This document shows positions 20,705-22,228 of a DNA stretch of 22,228 nt, piece after piece. The notes under the pieces were generated by a model. That model worked only from the letters and a program-made list of their open reading frames with translations. It made no database searches and had not been told where the DNA came from. This stretch comes from a virus, in the IMG/VR virus record IMGVR_UViG_3300030406_000458, positions 1-22,228 of that record. The stretch is one strand, 5' to 3'. The translations under genes were made by a program, and so were the position numbers. Position 1 is the first letter of the stretch, and each line of letters opens with the position of its first letter.

Positions 20705-22228
20705 ATGAGCAATCTGTCAGAGCTACTGCCCTCTGGCGGTGGACAAAATGCTCTAAATTTTACAGCGACAGGAACGCTTAGTAACGGAGCCGTAGTCGGT
20801 CTAAAATCGGATGGGACGGTTGCCGTTTTAGACCCCGATGCAGTAGGTAGTCCAGCTGACTTTCCTTCTAACTACAATGTACAGTTAGCTGCGGCTTGTT
20901 ATGATTCTATTAGAGATGTAGTTCATGTAGCATACAAAGATTTAGGAACCTCCTATGTAACGCATAGCGCGGGGTCAATTAGTGGCTCAACTATTACTTG
21001 GGGAACAAAATCTACCGTTGCCTCGGAAGATCCTAAAGATATAGATATCGCAATGAATGAATCAATTCAGTTCCCAATTATAGCCTTCTGTCAATCAAGT
21101 GGTGGAAATGTGAAGGTTCGTTCTGGATCAGGTGGCTCTGGAACAACGATGAATTGGAATGGAAATCTTTTAGTTGTTCAATATGGTGACAATAATAACT
21201 GCATGATAGTTCCTAACCCACCAAATTCAGATTCTTCAAGTGCAGAAACGTGCATAGTATTTAATACTCAAAGTAATGGAAGAGCTTACGTGGCGGCTCT
21301 TACAACTACAAGTGGTGCTTCTACAAGTATAAGGTTGGGACCAACTACTCTAGCTTACGTTGCTAATACTCATTTTTTACCAGTTGGACTCATCTATGAT
21401 GCAACTGCTCAGAGCCAAGTTTGTGTCCTAAACCAAGTTAACTACAGTAATGCTTATCAAGGATGTCAAGCCCATCAAATAAATATTGCATCAACTCAAA
21501 TAAATTTTAGTACAGGTGCAACCATAGGTACGGCATTTGGAGCGTCTGGTACAACTTGTGACGAATCTTTATCAAGTAACACTCGTAGAATGGCTACATC
21601 TGGAAATGGCAAGCAAGTGATAACCGGATCTTTCAAAGAAGGAAGTGGGGGATCAAATACTTTGAGAGCTTATGTGATTACTACAAATGGAACCTCTCAA
21701 GCTCCTTCTATCGCAAGTCCTGTAGATATGCTCCCCGGACAGTCCGGTAATATATTTTATGGCACTAACACTGTGTACGACTCGAATGCCGGTTTATTTG
21801 TTACAGTTGTTGGGTTGGGTACAAATTCGTATTATGCTACCGTTTTGACTTCAACATTAAGTGGTACAACATTCACTGTTAATTCTGGGCAAACAAGTTT
21901 GCAGTCTCAGAATATCTACTATGACGCAATTACGGCTACCTATTCCGATCACACAAACAACACTGTAATAACATCTAACCAAAATCCAGTTGCGGCCTAT
22001 CGAGGCGTTACATTTGCGGTCGGAACCTTAAATGTCGATAAACTTATCGGAATTACAGCGCAAGCAATTTCAAATGGTGCAAGTGGCACGGTAAATTTAC
22101 TGGGTGGTATCAATGAATCGCAATCCGGTTTAACACCGGGTCTAGACTATTATGTTGATGCATCTACAGGTCAATTAACAGCAACATCGTCGGGTAATAC
22201 GTTTATTAGCACGGCGGTATCAGCCACC
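20705..22228 (+). CDS. Tail appendage protein with divergent propeller-type repeats (partial, runs off the window)
   Basis: An ATG at 20705, one base after the previous stop, opens a frame that stays open for 508 codons to the window edge. The N-terminus is MSNLSELLPSGGGQNALNFTAT. The middle is a series of repeats with YDSIRDVVHVAYKDLG...GSISGSTITWG and, later, YDSNAGLFVTVVGLG...STLSGTTFTV, which look like worn copies of the YD-x-VVxAYxD repeat seen in phage tail proteins and probably form a beta propeller. The end has NVDKLIGITAQAISNGASGT, LLGGINESQSGLTPGLDYYV, an established-looking fibre module. The true stop is not seen. Adsorption or tail spike function is inferred; no lyase or sialidase catalytic motif was found. 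Confidence 0.82.
   Translation, partial: MSNLSELLPSGGGQNALNFTATGTLSNGAVVGLKSDGTVAVLDPDAVGSPADFPSNYNVQLAAACYDSIRDVVHVAYKDLGTSYVTHSAGSISGSTITWGTKSTVASEDPKDIDIAMNESIQFPIIAFCQSSGGNVKVRSGSGGSGTTMNWNGNLLVVQYGDNNNCMIVPNPPNSDSSSAETCIVFNTQSNGRAYVAALTTTSGASTSIRLGPTTLAYVANTHFLPVGLIYDATAQSQVCVLNQVNYSNAYQGCQAHQINIASTQINFSTGATIGTAFGASGTTCDESLSSNTRRMATSGNGKQVITGSFKEGSGGSNTLRAYVITTNGTSQAPSIASPVDMLPGQSGNIFYGTNTVYDSNAGLFVTVVGLGTNSYYATVLTSTLSGTTFTVNSGQTSLQSQNIYYDAITATYSDHTNNTVITSNQNPVAAYRGVTFAVGTLNVDKLIGITAQAISNGASGTVNLLGGINESQSGLTPGLDYYVDASTGQLTATSSGNTFISTAVSAT

Overview
The window looks like the packaging, head and start of the tail module of a tailed double-stranded DNA phage from a marine bacterium. All 24 supported genes read left to right. 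They are tightly packed, with many ATGA or TAATG stop/start overlaps. I saw no tRNA, integrase, CRISPR array or IS element, and no gene-free stretch longer than 122 bases. The large P22-like portal, the absence of a recognisable tape-measure or sheath gene, and several small proteins of types I associate with marine (HMO-2011-like or uncultured Mediterranean) podoviruses suggest a podovirus. That assignment is an inference from gene content, not from a search.

Layout. Bases 1-1675 hold the tail end of a gene in the terminase small-subunit position and the large terminase. Bases 1685-6939 hold two accessory genes: a 339-aa protein with an NPDV/HYLNFG-EGR motif, and a 1,410-aa multidomain protein with dockerin-like calcium loops and two regions resembling phage polyvalent-protein domains. 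Bases 6932-9466 encode the portal. Bases 9491-10922 carry a conserved-looking hypothetical gene, a 53-aa gene overlapping it out of frame, a 65-aa gene and a GroES-like co-chaperonin. Bases 10937-14089 encode a scaffold-like protein, an unknown protein, a candidate decoration protein and the major capsid protein. A strong intrinsic terminator follows at 14096-14132, and then a short intergenic region with an inverted repeat.

Bases 14212-16415 encode small virion-type proteins: a beta-rich protein, a protein ending in a cupredoxin-like copper-site motif, and two very basic Gly-Gly-rich proteins, one with tandem repeats. Bases 16472-17784 encode a head-tail connector candidate carrying an inserted beta-sandwich, and a small Cys-containing protein. 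Bases 17785-22228 hold five fibre-type or appendage-type genes, the last cut by the window edge.

Working together: terminase and portal package DNA into a shell built from capsid protein on the scaffold, probably folded with help from the phage co-chaperonin. The connector closes the head and the fibre proteins make the adsorption apparatus. The 1,410-aa protein, the cupredoxin-like protein and the Gly-Gly-motif basic proteins are the parts that a standard phage assembly pathway does not explain. I found no defence or other enzymatic system beyond these.
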